A stretch of DNA of 64,000 nt from Novosphingobium piscinae (GTDB lineage Bacteria; Pseudomonadota; Alphaproteobacteria; Sphingomonadales; Sphingomonadaceae). This document shows, in pieces, positions 37,321 through 46,732 of the stretch. The DNA lies in the NCBI RefSeq assembly GCF_014230355.1, contig NZ_JACLAX010000002.1:124001-188000 (forward strand), in the 5' to 3' direction. The translations under genes and the position numbers were made by a program. The notes beneath the pieces are model-generated. The model saw only the letters and a list, made by a program, of their open reading frames with translations. It made no database searches and had not been told where the DNA came from. Every line of letters begins with the position of its first letter. Position 1 is the first letter of the stretch.

Positions 37321-38781
37321 CTAGAACGAGGACCAGTCCTCCGCGTCAGCCGGAGCCAGCGCGAGGTTCCCGGACACCACCGGCGCGGCCGGGCGACGGG
37401 CGGGCGGTGCGGTGAGCGGCGCCGCCTTGGCACGCGGCGCGCCAGCCGGTTCCGTACGCTGGACGGGCGCGGGGGCTTGGACCCGTGGCGACCGTGCAGT
37501 CTGGACGGAGCGCCCGGTGCGGAAGGCTTCGACCAGCTGGGTCAGCTGGTCGGCCCGGTCGGCGAGGCCCCGCGCCGCCGCCGTGCTCTGCTCGACCATC
37601 GCGGCGTTCTGCTGGGTCATCCGGTCCATCGCGCCGATCGAGCCGTTGACCTCGGCGAGGTTGGTCGCCTGGCGCCCTGCCGTGTCGGCGATCGAGCGGA
37701 CGCTGCCCTGGACCTCGCCGATGCGCTCGACGATCTTGGCCAGGGCGGTGCCGGTCTCGCCCACCAGAGTGACTCCCTGCTCGACCTGTCCATTCGACTT
37801 GCCGATCAGTGTCTTGATTTCCTGCGCCGCCTCGGCAGAACGCTGGGCGAGCGCGCGCACCTCGTTGGCGACCACGGCAAAGCCCTTGCCGGCATCCCCG
37901 GCCCGGGCCGCCTCAACCCCGGCGTTGAGCGCCAGCAGGTTGGTCTGGAAGGCGATGCCGTCGATCACTCCAACGATCTTCGAGATCTCCTGTGCGGATT
38001 CGTGGATCGCCTGCATCGCCGCGACTGCCCGCTCGACGATACGTCCTCCTTCGCTCGCCTCGCCATGGACGGCGGCGACCGTGCCGTTGACCTCGGCGGC
38101 GGAACCGGCGTTGGCCTGGACCCCGCTGCTGACCTCGTTCATCGCCCGTGTGGTGCCTTCGATCGCGGCGGCGTTCTGCTCGGTGCGGCTCGACAGGTCA
38201 TCGGTCGCGGCGCGGATCTCGGAAGCGTTGGCGTGGATGTCGTAGGCGGTTTCGAGCACGCTTTCGATCGTTTGGCGCAGCGCAGCCGTGGCACGGTTGA
38301 AATCGAGCCGGAGCTGATCGTACTCGGGTGGCAGCGGTTCGGTCAGGGTGAAGCCAAGGTCCTTGTCGGCGAGGTGCTGCAGCCCTTGCCGCATCGTGCC
38401 CACCAGGCGCTCGAACGTCGCTTCCGAGGTGCGGATCGTCCGGCTATGGCCGGCAAAGACAGCCATCGCCTTGGTCATGCGTCCGACGCAGTCCTGGTGC
38501 TCGGTGTAATGCACGGGACTGTCAATATCGCCGGCCGCGAGCGCTTCCATGCGGACCACGGTGTCGACATAGGGCTTGCAAACCAGCCGGCTGAAGGTGG
38601 GGACGGCCAGCAGCGTGGCGATCACCCCCGCCGCCGCAAGGATGACTGGCCACCAGCTGTCAGGGGCGCTTCGGGCGGCGAAGGTGGCGATCAGCCCGAG
38701 TCCGGAGAGCGTTCCGTGGACCGCGAGCATGACCTGGAATTTTGTTCTGATGGGCGCAATCTGTTCAAACCAGCGCAACAT
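37321..38781 (-). CDS. Methyl-accepting chemotaxis protein
   Basis: 486 aa. Two membrane helices close together ([37 protein letters not shown]) leave almost no periplasmic domain, so sensing is probably cytoplasmic or intramembrane. A HAMP-like linker follows ([14 protein letters not shown]), then the signalling domain with the conserved hairpin [40 protein letters not shown]. The C-terminal 70 residues are Pro/Ala-rich and end DAEDWSSF. No che or fla gene is nearby, so this is an orphan receptor gene. The length is close to that of sphingomonad MCPs of this type. Confidence 0.95.
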   Translation of the reverse strand: MLRWFEQIAPIRTKFQVMLAVHGTLSGLGLIATFAARSAPDSWWPVILAAAGVIATLLAVPTFSRLVCKPYVDTVVRMEALAAGDIDSPVHYTEHQDCVGRMTKAMAVFAGHSRTIRTSEATFERLVGTMRQGLQHLADKDLGFTLTEPLPPEYDQLRLDFNRATAALRQTIESVLETAYDIHANASEIRAATDDLSSRTEQNAAAIEGTTRAMNEVSSGVQANAGSAAEVNGTVAAVHGEASEGGRIVERAVAAMQAIHESAQEISKIVGVIDGIAFQTNLLALNAGVEAARAGDAGKGFAVVANEVRALAQRSAEAAQEIKTLIGKSNGQVEQGVTLVGETGTALAKIVERIGEVQGSVRSIADTAGRQATNLAEVNGSIGAMDRMTQQNAAMVEQSTAAARGLADRADQLTQLVEAFRTGRSVQTARSPRVQAPAPVQRTEPAGAPRAKAAPLTAPPARRPAAPVVSGNLALAPADAEDWSSF

Positions 38782-38932
38782 GGCAAACGTCCCCAGTAGC
38801 GACCGGGAGTGCTTACCCTGAACTTTGGTGCAGGGTGTTGCGCGCTGATTAAGCAGTTCAACCTAAGGCGGTGTCCAAATCGTAGAACGCATGTCAGTGT
38901 CCAACGAATGACAGCCAGACCAGGCGAGAGCC

Positions 38933-39883
38933 TCAGTCCCGCCACGTTCCGGTAGTGACCGCCCGACCCGATCGGATGGCCGCCCCCGCCCGCTTGCGCA
39001 GCCACAGGATCGACCAGTCGCCCCGGACCAGGCGTGCGGCGAGGCGCAGTCCGGCGCGGCGGCAGGCGGCGCGGACCGCGGCCTCCTGGGTTTCGAGCAG
39101 GCCGGCGAGGACGAGGTGTCCGCCCGGAACAAGATGGCGCGAGAAATCCGGTGCCAGTCCGATCAGCGGCCCGGCCAGGATGTTTGCGATCACCAGATCA
39201 TAGGGTCCGCGGGCGTCGAGCAGCGGGTGGTTCATGCCATCGGCGATCAGCATGGTCAGCTGGCCCGGTCCGGCTCCGATCGGCACGCCGTTGGCCGCCG
39301 CATTGTCGAGCACGACGGCCCCGCAGACATGGTCGATGTCGCTCGCGGTGGCGAGGGTGCGCGGCCAGAGGTCCAGCGCGGCGAAGGCCAGCAGCCCGGT
39401 TCCGGTGCCGATATCGGCGCAGTTGCGGACGACCCCGCCGCGCTGCCGCATGGTCGTCAACATGGTCAGGCAGCCGGCCGTGGTGGCGTGCTGCCCGGTC
39501 CCGAAGGCCTGGCTGGCAGGAATGACGAAATCGCGCAGTCCGGGCTCGGACGAGGCAGGGTGTTCGGGCGTGTGCACGTGGAAACGGCCGGCGCGGATCG
39601 GCTGGACGTCCTGCTGCGACAGCGTCAGCCAGTCGGTCTCGGGCAACTGCTCGACCAGCAGCTCCGGCGCGCCATCGGCAAACAGGCCTGCGATCGCGGC
39701 GAGGTCGGCCGCGGTGGGCTGGTCCGGCAGCCAGGCCTCCAGCCGCCAGTCGTCGGGCCGATCTTCGGCGATCTCGCTGCCCGAGATGACGATGTCCGGG
39801 TTCCAGTCGAACACGTCCTCGTGCGCGACCAGCGCGGCCTCGATCACCGAACGCGGGGCATGGGCCGTGATCTTCCAGCTCAT
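38933..39883 (-). CDS. prmA: Ribosomal protein L11 methyltransferase
   Basis: 316 aa. Trimethylates L11. The N-terminal domain (ITAHAPRSVIEAALVAHEDV; ISGSEIAEDRPDDWRLEAWL) is followed by the catalytic core: PASQAFGTGQHATTAGCLTM, motif I CADIGTGTGLLAFAAL, and the NPPY-like motif replaced by DLVIANILAGPLIGLAP as in PrmA. The ATG at 39883 overlaps the TGA of the upstream metallo-beta-lactamase gene (ATGA), so prmA is translated by coupling to the lactamase. The C-terminal tail (KRAGAAIRSGRAVTTGTW) is slightly longer than usual. Confidence 0.95.
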   Translation of the reverse strand: MSWKITAHAPRSVIEAALVAHEDVFDWNPDIVISGSEIAEDRPDDWRLEAWLPDQPTAADLAAIAGLFADGAPELLVEQLPETDWLTLSQQDVQPIRAGRFHVHTPEHPASSEPGLRDFVIPASQAFGTGQHATTAGCLTMLTTMRQRGGVVRNCADIGTGTGLLAFAALDLWPRTLATASDIDHVCGAVVLDNAAANGVPIGAGPGQLTMLIADGMNHPLLDARGPYDLVIANILAGPLIGLAPDFSRHLVPGGHLVLAGLLETQEAAVRAACRRAGLRLAARLVRGDWSILWLRKRAGAAIRSGRAVTTGTWRD

Positions 39884-40800
39884 CGCCGGCCTCCTGCCGC
39901 CTTCGCGTCCTGCTCCTCGCGGGCCAGCCGCGCTTGCAGGCCGGCCAGGCCCTGCGCGGCATAGCGCCGGCAGGCCCCGGTGGCGGCCAGCGGCGCCTTG
40001 CCGGCCAGGCGATCGAACAGGTTGCTGGCCACGGGATGGGGGGTGATCACCAGGTCGCAGGGCAGACTGGCGACGGTGGCCAGGGCTCGACGGAACCGCG
40101 CGACATAGTCTGGGTGCGCCGTGAAGCTGTAGCCTGGCGCCGCCACTGCCGAGATGGAATCGGCATAGGCCATGGCCCGGCAGATCCGCCCCTCGCAGCT
40201 GCGCCAGGTCCAGCTGGTCGATCCCGGCGAATGCCCCGGCGTGGCATGGGCGGTAATCGCCAGCGGGCCCAGCCGGAACACCTCGCCATCGGCCAGCACA
40301 CGATCGACCGGGACCGGCTCGAACGGCGAAAGATCGCCCGCCTGCGGATCGTCGGCCGCGGGGACGCCGGTGCGCAGGACAGCGGCATTGGGCGCGGTGG
40401 CCGCCACCTTGGCCCCGGTGAGCCGCCGCAGCTCGGCAATGCCGCCGGCATGGTCGTGATGTTCGTGGCTCGACAGGATCCAGCGCACGTCGCGCAGGCG
40501 GAAACCCGCCCGCACGATGCTGTCGGCCACCAGTCGCCCGGCATCGCGCGGGCCGCCGTCGATCACCACCAGGCCCTTGGGCGAGGAAATCATCACAACG
40601 GCGATGCCGCAGGTGCCGACGTACCAGGTATTCCCGAACACGCGCTGCGGCACGGCCGGCTCGCTCCAGCCATCGCGGCCGGCACAGGCCTGCGGCACGG
40701 TCTGGACAGGGGCGGATTGAGGAGCGGTTTCTGAGGCGGGAACGGCCGTGGGAGCAGGAGCGGCGAGGGCCGCCGCGAGGAGAAGGGCAATCAGGGGCAT
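39880..40800 (-). CDS. Subclass B3 metallo-beta-lactamase
   Basis: 306 aa from ATG 40800. Signal peptide MPLIALLLAAALAAPAPTAV, so it is exported to the periplasm. The zinc ligands are all present: His112-x-His114-x-Asp116-His117 in SSHEHHDHAGG, His190 in ATPGHSPGST and His255 in ITPHPVASN. The lack of the B1/B2 Cys ligand and the ADSISAV and GHSPGS segments place it in subclass B3. B3 enzymes hydrolyse penicillins, cephalosporins and often carbapenems; environmental sphingomonads carry several chromosomal examples (MIM-1 of Novosphingobium, SPG-1 of Sphingomonas). Activity of this one is inferred. Its stop overlaps prmA. Confidence 0.93.
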   Translation of the reverse strand: MPLIALLLAAALAAPAPTAVPASETAPQSAPVQTVPQACAGRDGWSEPAVPQRVFGNTWYVGTCGIAVVMISSPKGLVVIDGGPRDAGRLVADSIVRAGFRLRDVRWILSSHEHHDHAGGIAELRRLTGAKVAATAPNAAVLRTGVPAADDPQAGDLSPFEPVPVDRVLADGEVFRLGPLAITAHATPGHSPGSTSWTWRSCEGRICRAMAYADSISAVAAPGYSFTAHPDYVARFRRALATVASLPCDLVITPHPVASNLFDRLAGKAPLAATGACRRYAAQGLAGLQARLAREEQDAKAAGGRR

Positions 40801-41006
40801 GGCGGCTGCATAGGGCGAACCGGCGCCGGAGCAAAGCGCCTGTACCGCTTTGTGTCGCGTTCGGCGGGCACCTGCGCCTTGGTACGGGGGCGGTCGGCTA
40901 GCGCTTGCGCCGCAGCGCGGAATCACTAAGGGAGGTCGCGCGGAACGGGGTAACCCGCCGCCTGAAGTCGGTGAAATGCCGAAGCAACTTGGGGAATACC
41001 GCGACA

Positions 41007-41411
41007 ATGGCCAGTGCTAACAAGGTTGGCGCCCGCAACCGTCCGCTCTCGCCGCACCTGCAGATCTGGCGCTGGGGTCCGGCAATGCTCGTCTCGATCC
41101 TGCACCGCGTCACCGGCGCCGGCCTGTCGCTCGCCGGTCTGGGCGTGCTGCTGTACTGGCTGGGCGCTCTCGCCAGCGGGCCGGAGGCCTACGCCCAGTT
41201 CGTCAAGTGCATGGGCCACCCGGTCGGGCTGGCCGTGCTCGTCGGGCTCACCTGGGCCTTCTGGCAGCATACCGCCACCGGCATCCGCCACTATGTGCTC
41301 GACATCGGCGCGGGCTATGAGCTCGAGACCAACGCTCGCTGGTCGGTGCTGACGATCGTCTTCTCGATCCTGCTGACCGTGGCCACCTGGGCCCTCATCC
41401 TCGCGCGCTAA
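41007..41411 (+). CDS. sdhC: Succinate dehydrogenase cytochrome b556 subunit
   Basis: 134 aa from ATG 41007. Membrane anchor of complex II. RPLSPHLQIWRWGPAMLVSI and LHRVTGAGLSLAGLGVLLYW carry the SdhC signature (SPHLxIY-type and HRxTG). The heme-ligand region is WAFWQHTATGIRHYVLDIGA. Three membrane helices. An upstream start at 40905 would add an unrelated Arg-rich extension and is not favoured. First gene of sdhCDA. Confidence 0.96.
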   Translation: MASANKVGARNRPLSPHLQIWRWGPAMLVSILHRVTGAGLSLAGLGVLLYWLGALASGPEAYAQFVKCMGHPVGLAVLVGLTWAFWQHTATGIRHYVLDIGAGYELETNARWSVLTIVFSILLTVATWALILAR

Positions 41412-41422
41412 GGAACCAGATC

Positions 41423-41803
41423 ATGGGTAATGGAACCTCCATCGGTCGCGTCCGCGGCCTCGGCTCGGCCCACAGCGGTGCCGGCACCTGGCTGCAGGAG
41501 CGCGTCACCGGTCTCGCCAGCCTGATCGTCTCGCTCTACCTGCTGGTCTCGCTGCTGCTGCTGCCCGCCTACAACTACCTGACGGTGAAAGCGTGGATCT
41601 CGGCGCCGCTGCCGGCGACGGCCATGGTGCTGTTCGTCATCGTCAACTTCTGGCACGCCCGGGCCGGGCTGCGGGTGGTGATCGAGGACTACCAGCACGA
41701 GCACGGCAGCAAGCTGTTCTTCCTGCTGGCGCTCGATCTGTTCGCTTTCGCCGGCGCCGCCTTCGGCGTCCTCTCCATCGTCCGCCTCGCGCTCGGAGCC
41801 TGA
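41423..41803 (+). CDS. sdhD: Succinate dehydrogenase hydrophobic membrane anchor subunit
   Basis: 126 aa, three membrane helices. [20 protein letters not shown] near the N terminus, [20 protein letters not shown] (with the heme/quinone-site region) and a C-terminal helix ([20 protein letters not shown]) match alphaproteobacterial SdhD. AAGGAACCAGATC provides the ribosome-binding site 11 bp after sdhC. One base separates its stop from the sdhA start. Confidence 0.95.
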   Translation: MGNGTSIGRVRGLGSAHSGAGTWLQERVTGLASLIVSLYLLVSLLLLPAYNYLTVKAWISAPLPATAMVLFVIVNFWHARAGLRVVIEDYQHEHGSKLFFLLALDLFAFAGAAFGVLSIVRLALGA

Positions 41804-41804
41804 T

Positions 41805-43613
41805 ATGACCGCGCCTGCCTACAAGATCATCGACCACACCTACGATACGGTGGTCGTCGGCGCGGGCGGCTCGGGCCTGCGCGCCACCATGGGCGCCGCC
41901 GAGGCCGGCCTGCGCACGGCCTGCATCACCAAGGTCTTCCCGACCCGCTCGCACACCGTCGCGGCCCAGGGCGGCATCGCCGCCTCGCTGTGCAACAACA
42001 CGCCCGACCACTGGACCTGGCACATGTACGACACCGTCAAGGGGTCGGACTGGCTGGGTGACCAGGACGCGATCGAATACATGGTCCGCGAGGCGCCCCA
42101 GGCGGTCTACGAGCTCGAGCACGCCGGCGTGCCGTTCAGCCGCAACGCCGATGGCACGATCTACCAGCGCCCGTTCGGCGGACACATGCAGAACATGGGC
42201 GAAGGCCCGCCGGTGCAGCGCACCTGCGCCGCGGCCGACCGCACCGGTCATGCCATGCTCCATGCGCTGTATCAGCAGAGCCTGAAGTACGCGGCCGACT
42301 TCTTCATCGAATACTTCGCGATCGACCTGATCATGGAGAACGGGCAGTGCCGCGGCGTGATCGCGATCTGCCTGGATGACGGCTCGATCCATCGTTTCAA
42401 GTCGCACGCCGTCGTGCTCGCCACCGGCGGCTACGGGCGGTGCTACTACACCGCCACCTCGGCCCACACCTGCACCGGCGACGGCGGCGGCATGGTGCTG
42501 CGCGCCGGCCTGCCGCTGCAGGACATGGAATTCGTTCAGTTCCACCCCACCGGCATCTACGGCGCGGGCGTGCTGATCACCGAGGGCGCGCGCGGCGAGG
42601 GTGGCTATCTGACCAACTCCGAGGGCGAGCGCTTCATGGAGCGCTATGCCCCCTCCGCGAAGGACCTTGCCAGCCGTGACGTCGTCTCGCGCTCGATGGC
42701 GATGGAAATCCGCGAGGGCCGCGGCGTCGGTCCGCACAAGGACCACATCTACCTGCACCTCGACCACATCGATCCAAAGGTGCTGGCCGAGCGCCTGCCG
42801 GGCATCACTGAAAGTGGCAAAATCTTCGCCGGCGTCGACCTGACCCGCCAGCCGCTGCCGGTGGTGCCGACCGTGCACTACAACATGGGCGGCATTCCCA
42901 CCAACTACATGGGCGAGGTCGTGACGATCGGGGCCGACGGCAATCCCGAGACCGTGGTTCCCGGCCTGTTCGCGGTGGGCGAGGCCGCCTGCGTGTCGGT
43001 GCACGGCGCCAACCGCCTCGGCTCGAACTCGCTGATCGATCTCGTGGTGTTCGGCCGCGCCGCCGGGCATCGCCTCAAGGAGATCATCAAGCCCGGCTCG
43101 GCCCACGCCGAACTGCCCAAGGACTCGGCCGACATGGCGCTGTCGCGGCTGGATCACTTCCGCCATGCCAACGGCGGCTCGTCGACCGCCGAGATCCGCA
43201 CCGAGATGCAGCGCACGATGAGCCTCCACGCCGCGGTGTTCCGCACCGACGAACTGATGGCCGAGGGCAAGGACAAGCTGGCCCAGACCTATGCGCGGAT
43301 GCAAGACATCAAGGTCACCGACCGGTCGCTGATCTGGAACTCGGACCTGATCGAGACGCTCGAGCTCGACAACCTGATCAGCCAGGCCACGGTGACGCTG
43401 CACGGCGCGCACAACCGCAAGGAAAGCCGCGGCGCCCACGCCCACGAGGATTTCCCTGACCGTAACGACGCCGAGTGGATGAAGCACACCGCCACCTGGT
43501 TCAATGGCTGGGGCGGCAAGGGCGGCGAGGTCAGGATCGACTACCGTCCGGTCCACGAGTTCACGCTCACCGATGACGTTGACTACATCAAGCCGAAGAA
43601 GCGGGTGTACTGA
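41805..43613 (+). CDS. sdhA: Succinate dehydrogenase flavoprotein subunit
   Basis: 602 aa. The FAD-binding N terminus [20 protein letters not shown] is followed by [15 protein letters not shown] with His50 as covalent FAD attachment site. [40 protein letters not shown] and the active-site region [16 protein letters not shown] are intact. Complex II needs the iron-sulfur subunit SdhB, whose gene normally follows within a few bases. Here it is absent: a strong hairpin and a different operon follow. Confidence 0.98.
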   Translation: MTAPAYKIIDHTYDTVVVGAGGSGLRATMGAAEAGLRTACITKVFPTRSHTVAAQGGIAASLCNNTPDHWTWHMYDTVKGSDWLGDQDAIEYMVREAPQAVYELEHAGVPFSRNADGTIYQRPFGGHMQNMGEGPPVQRTCAAADRTGHAMLHALYQQSLKYAADFFIEYFAIDLIMENGQCRGVIAICLDDGSIHRFKSHAVVLATGGYGRCYYTATSAHTCTGDGGGMVLRAGLPLQDMEFVQFHPTGIYGAGVLITEGARGEGGYLTNSEGERFMERYAPSAKDLASRDVVSRSMAMEIREGRGVGPHKDHIYLHLDHIDPKVLAERLPGITESGKIFAGVDLTRQPLPVVPTVHYNMGGIPTNYMGEVVTIGADGNPETVVPGLFAVGEAACVSVHGANRLGSNSLIDLVVFGRAAGHRLKEIIKPGSAHAELPKDSADMALSRLDHFRHANGGSSTAEIRTEMQRTMSLHAAVFRTDELMAEGKDKLAQTYARMQDIKVTDRSLIWNSDLIETLELDNLISQATVTLHGAHNRKESRGAHAHEDFPDRNDAEWMKHTATWFNGWGGKGGEVRIDYRPVHEFTLTDDVDYIKPKKRVY

Positions 43614-43643
43614 CGCTTCGCCGGAGCAACGGCACACATGGCA

Positions 43644-43671
43644 GGGGCCGGAGCGGAAACGCTCCGGCCCC
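43644..43671 (+). terminator. Hairpin terminator after sdhA
   Basis: A perfect 12-bp stem GGGGCCGGAGCG / CGCTCCGGCCCC with a GAAA tetraloop is followed by TCTGCTGTCT, a weak pyrimidine tract, 30 bp after the sdhA stop. Confidence 0.75.
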
Positions 43672-43813
43672 TCTGCTGTCTGGGTCTGCCGCGAGGCTGG
43701 CACAGCGGGAGCCGGGGATGGCCGGTATGGTCAGGTTGCCTCCGGACCGGCCCCTGCTCTAGGGTCGGCATTGCGGTCAGCATAGGTAAGCCGGACCTGA
43801 ACAGGAGAGCAGG

Positions 43814-44296
43814 ATGCCGATCGAGGCGACGGTCAATGGCCGCACGGTGCGTTTCGCAGGGGAGTCCGACACCCCGCTGCTCTGGGCGCTGCGCGAGGAA
43901 CTGGGGCTGACCGGCACCAAGTTCGGCTGCGGTGTCGCGGCCTGCGGTGCCTGCACGGTCCATGTCGATGGCGCCCCGGTTCGCTCGTGTTCGCTCCCAC
44001 TGGCAGCGGCGGCCGGCACCGTTATCACCACGATCGAGGGGCTGAAGAGCGCTGACGGCCAGCTTCATCCGGTCCAGCAGGCCTGGATCGACCAGCAGGT
44101 GCCGCAATGCGGCTATTGCCAGTCGGGCCAGATCATGGCGGCGGTAGCGCTGTTGCAGCAAACGCCGCAGCCCAGCGACGAGGCGATCGATGCGGCGATG
44201 ACCAACCTGTGCCGCTGCGGCACCTATCCGCGGATCCGTGCCGCGATCCACGCAGCCACCGGCCAGGCTGCCGACGCCGCAGCGGGAGCAGCGTGA
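43814..44296 (+). CDS. iorA: (2Fe-2S)-binding subunit of a molybdenum hydroxylase, IorA type
   Basis: 160 aa. Small iron-sulfur subunit of a two-subunit xanthine-oxidase-family enzyme like isoquinoline 1-oxidoreductase. A plant-type 2Fe-2S domain holds Cys39, Cys44, Cys47 and Cys59 ([17 protein letters not shown]), and a four-helix domain holds the second cluster with Cys99, Cys102, Cys133 and Cys135 ([20 protein letters not shown]). AGGAGAGCAGG gives a strong ribosome-binding site. The TGA overlaps the start of iorB. No FAD subunit gene is present, consistent with the IorAB type that passes electrons to a cytochrome. Confidence 0.92.
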   Translation: MPIEATVNGRTVRFAGESDTPLLWALREELGLTGTKFGCGVAACGACTVHVDGAPVRSCSLPLAAAAGTVITTIEGLKSADGQLHPVQQAWIDQQVPQCGYCQSGQIMAAVALLQQTPQPSDEAIDAAMTNLCRCGTYPRIRAAIHAATGQAADAAAGAA

Positions 44297-46488
44297 TGGG
44301 GATCAGGCGCCGCGCCGTCCTGTTCGGCTCGCTCGCCGTGGCCGGGGCCGGCATGTTCGGGTTGAAGTGGAGCGGGAGCCGCGCCATGGCCGAAGCCAAG
44401 GCCGCGACGGTCCGGCCGGGCGAGGGCGGGTTCGCCGCCTTCCTGAAGATCGCCCCGGACGATACCATTACGCTCTATTCGCCGACCATTGACTTCGGGC
44501 AGGGCGCGCATACCGCGCAGGCCCAGTTGGTGGCCGAGGAGCTGGGGGTCGATCCCGCGCGGATCGTGGTCGCGCAGGCACCGGCCCTGCCGGGCTTTGC
44601 CAATGCCGGGATCATCGAGGGCTTCGGCGCCGAGATGGTCAGCCCGGCCTTCGCCCATCTCCCCGCCTCGGTCCTGGGTCTGGTGGCGCGGGCGATCCCG
44701 ATGCAGATGACGGGCGGGTCGTCCGGGGTGCGTTACACCGGGCAGATCGCGCTGCGGCGCGCGGCGGCAGGCGCGCGTGCGCTGCTGACCGCGGAAGCGG
44801 CCGACCGGCTGGGCGTGCCCGCCGCGCAGATCGTCCTCGAGGATGGCCGCGCGCGCCACACCGGCAGCGGGCGCGCCCTGCGCCTCGGCGAGCTGGCCGA
44901 GGCCGCGGCGCAGCGCCGGCTGTGGACGGAGCCGACCCCCGGAGCGGCGCGGCGCGGGCGCGCCATCGGCCAGTCGCCGCTGCGGCAGGACATTCCGGGC
45001 AAGGTCGATGGCACGGCCGTTTACGGGATCGACGTGACCCTGCCCGACATGCGGGTTGCGACGCTGGTGATGGCGCCGGTCCGCGGCGGCAAGCTTGAGG
45101 CGGTCGACACGCGGCCGGCGCGGGCGATCGCCGGGGTCGAGAAGGTGATCCAGCTGGAGGATGCGGTGGTCGTGGTGGCGCGGGGCTACTGGCCGGCGCT
45201 CAAGGGGGTGCGGGCGCTCTCGCCGCGGTTCGCCGATGGCGGGCACGGCGGGCTGAACTCGCCGGGCATCTATGCCGCGCAGGACGCGCTGCGCCGCGCC
45301 GGCAAGCCTGACAAGACCGCGGGCGAAGGTGACGTCGCCGCCGCGCTGGCCGATCCGGCGGCCCGGACCGTCAGCGCCGATTACCGCGTGCCCTATCTGC
45401 ACCATGCGATGATGGAGCCCTTTGCGGTCACCGCGCACCGTCAAGGCGACCGGCTCGACATCTGGGCCGGCCTGCAGGATCCGCTGCTGGTGCGGCACAT
45501 GGCGGCCGAGGTGGCCGGCCTGCCCGAGAGCGCGGTGACCGTGCACACCACGATCATGGGGGGCGGCTTCGGCCGGCGCTTCCCGGCGCAGTGCGAGGTG
45601 ATCGGCCAGGCGGTCAGGGTGGCCAGCCAGTGTCCCTGGCCGGTCAAGCTGATCTGGAGCCGCGAGCAGGAAGTCCAGCACGGCTCCTACCGCGCGCAGG
45701 CTTCGGCCCGGCTGACCGCGGCGCTGCGCGACGGGCGGATCACCGCCATGCGCACCGACTATGCCCAGGGCGACAATGTCGAAGGCGAGGTCCACTTCCT
45801 CTATGAGGTTCCGGCGACCGAGCGGCGCCATTTCGCGTTCAAGACCAACCAGCTCGACGGGCCGTTCCGCTCGGTCAATGCCAACCCGTTCGGCTACTGG
45901 ACCGAGAGCTTCATCGACGAGCTGGCCCATGCCGTGGGCGAGGATCCCTACCGCTTCCGCCGCAAGCATCTGGCCGAAGGATCGCGCCACGTGCGGGTGC
46001 TCGACGAGGCCGCCCGCCGCGCCGGCTGGGGCACCCCGCCGCCGCCCGGCGTTGGCCGTGGCATTGCCTTGGTCGAATCCTTCGGCACCATCGTCGCCGA
46101 GGTGGTGGAGGCGGCGCTGCGCGAGGATGGCTATCCGCGGGTCCAGCGGGTGACGGCGGTGGTCGATTGCGGAACCACCGTGAATCCCCGCAATGCCGAG
46201 GCCCAGATCTCCGGCGGGATCATCCAGGCCCTGTCCACCGCGATCGCCGAGGAGATCACCCTCGACCAGGGGGCCGTGGTGCAGAGCAACTTCACCGACT
46301 ATCCGCTGCTGCGGCTGGCCGAGGCGCCGCCGCGGATCGACGTCCATTTCATCGAGAGCGGAGCGCCGCTGGGCGGGATTGGCGAGCCGGGCGTGCCGCC
46401 GGCCACGCCGGCGCTGGTCAACGCCCTGTTCGCCTTGACCGGCAAGCGGGTGCGGACCCTGCCGATCCGGGATCAGGCCAGGGCCTAG
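44296..46488 (+). CDS. iorB: Molybdopterin-binding subunit of an IorB-type aldehyde/isoquinoline oxidoreductase
   Basis: 730 aa from ATG 44296, overlapping the iorA stop by one base (GTG 44293 is an alternative). The N terminus [20 protein letters not shown] looks like a Tat signal, so the complex is probably periplasmic. The molybdopterin region includes MGGGFGRRFPAQCE, and the catalytic Glu is about residue 697 in GIGEPGVPP. IPGKVDGTAVYGIDVTLPDM and LHHAMMEPFAVTAH are family motifs. Substrate is unknown: isoquinoline, aldehydes or other N-heterocycles are all possible. No molybdenum-cofactor insertion (XdhC-like) gene is next to it. Confidence 0.92.
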   Translation: MGIRRRAVLFGSLAVAGAGMFGLKWSGSRAMAEAKAATVRPGEGGFAAFLKIAPDDTITLYSPTIDFGQGAHTAQAQLVAEELGVDPARIVVAQAPALPGFANAGIIEGFGAEMVSPAFAHLPASVLGLVARAIPMQMTGGSSGVRYTGQIALRRAAAGARALLTAEAADRLGVPAAQIVLEDGRARHTGSGRALRLGELAEAAAQRRLWTEPTPGAARRGRAIGQSPLRQDIPGKVDGTAVYGIDVTLPDMRVATLVMAPVRGGKLEAVDTRPARAIAGVEKVIQLEDAVVVVARGYWPALKGVRALSPRFADGGHGGLNSPGIYAAQDALRRAGKPDKTAGEGDVAAALADPAARTVSADYRVPYLHHAMMEPFAVTAHRQGDRLDIWAGLQDPLLVRHMAAEVAGLPESAVTVHTTIMGGGFGRRFPAQCEVIGQAVRVASQCPWPVKLIWSREQEVQHGSYRAQASARLTAALRDGRITAMRTDYAQGDNVEGEVHFLYEVPATERRHFAFKTNQLDGPFRSVNANPFGYWTESFIDELAHAVGEDPYRFRRKHLAEGSRHVRVLDEAARRAGWGTPPPPGVGRGIALVESFGTIVAEVVEAALREDGYPRVQRVTAVVDCGTTVNPRNAEAQISGGIIQALSTAIAEEITLDQGAVVQSNFTDYPLLRLAEAPPRIDVHFIESGAPLGGIGEPGVPPATPALVNALFALTGKRVRTLPIRDQARA

Positions 46489-46507
46489 GTTGCTGTCGCT
46501 CTCCAGC

Positions 46508-46606
46508 CGTCATGCCAGCGCAGTCTGGCATCTCCGGCGGCGAGGTGGTGCGGCCTGGCCAAGGCCGTGTCACAGGGTGGGAGATGACAGCCTGCGCTGG
46601 CGTGAC
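46508..46606. repeat. Palindromic element between iorB and the M48 protease gene
   Basis: Left arm about 46508-46535 and right arm about 46579-46606 are complementary over nearly 28 nt around a 43-nt spacer. Each arm begins or ends with CGTC/GACG and contains a smaller hairpin (ATGCCAG...CTGGCAT on the left). Architecture is as in the truB and pnp-leader elements, but with another arm sequence. Confidence 0.8.
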
Positions 46607-46732
46607 GGGGGGGAGGGTAATCCCCGCAGGGCCACGAAATGTCTCCGCGAATTTGAGTGGAACCGGCTCGTCCCCGCCCTATATTCCGGATAATGGCCCG
46701 GGTTGCGGGCAGCGGCGGAGAGAATGATCAGG

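Noticed and set aside
39880..40800. Recent horizontal transfer of the metallo-beta-lactamase gene
   Set aside because: Codon use and G+C look like the flanks, it overlaps prmA, and no integron, insertion sequence or repeat borders it.
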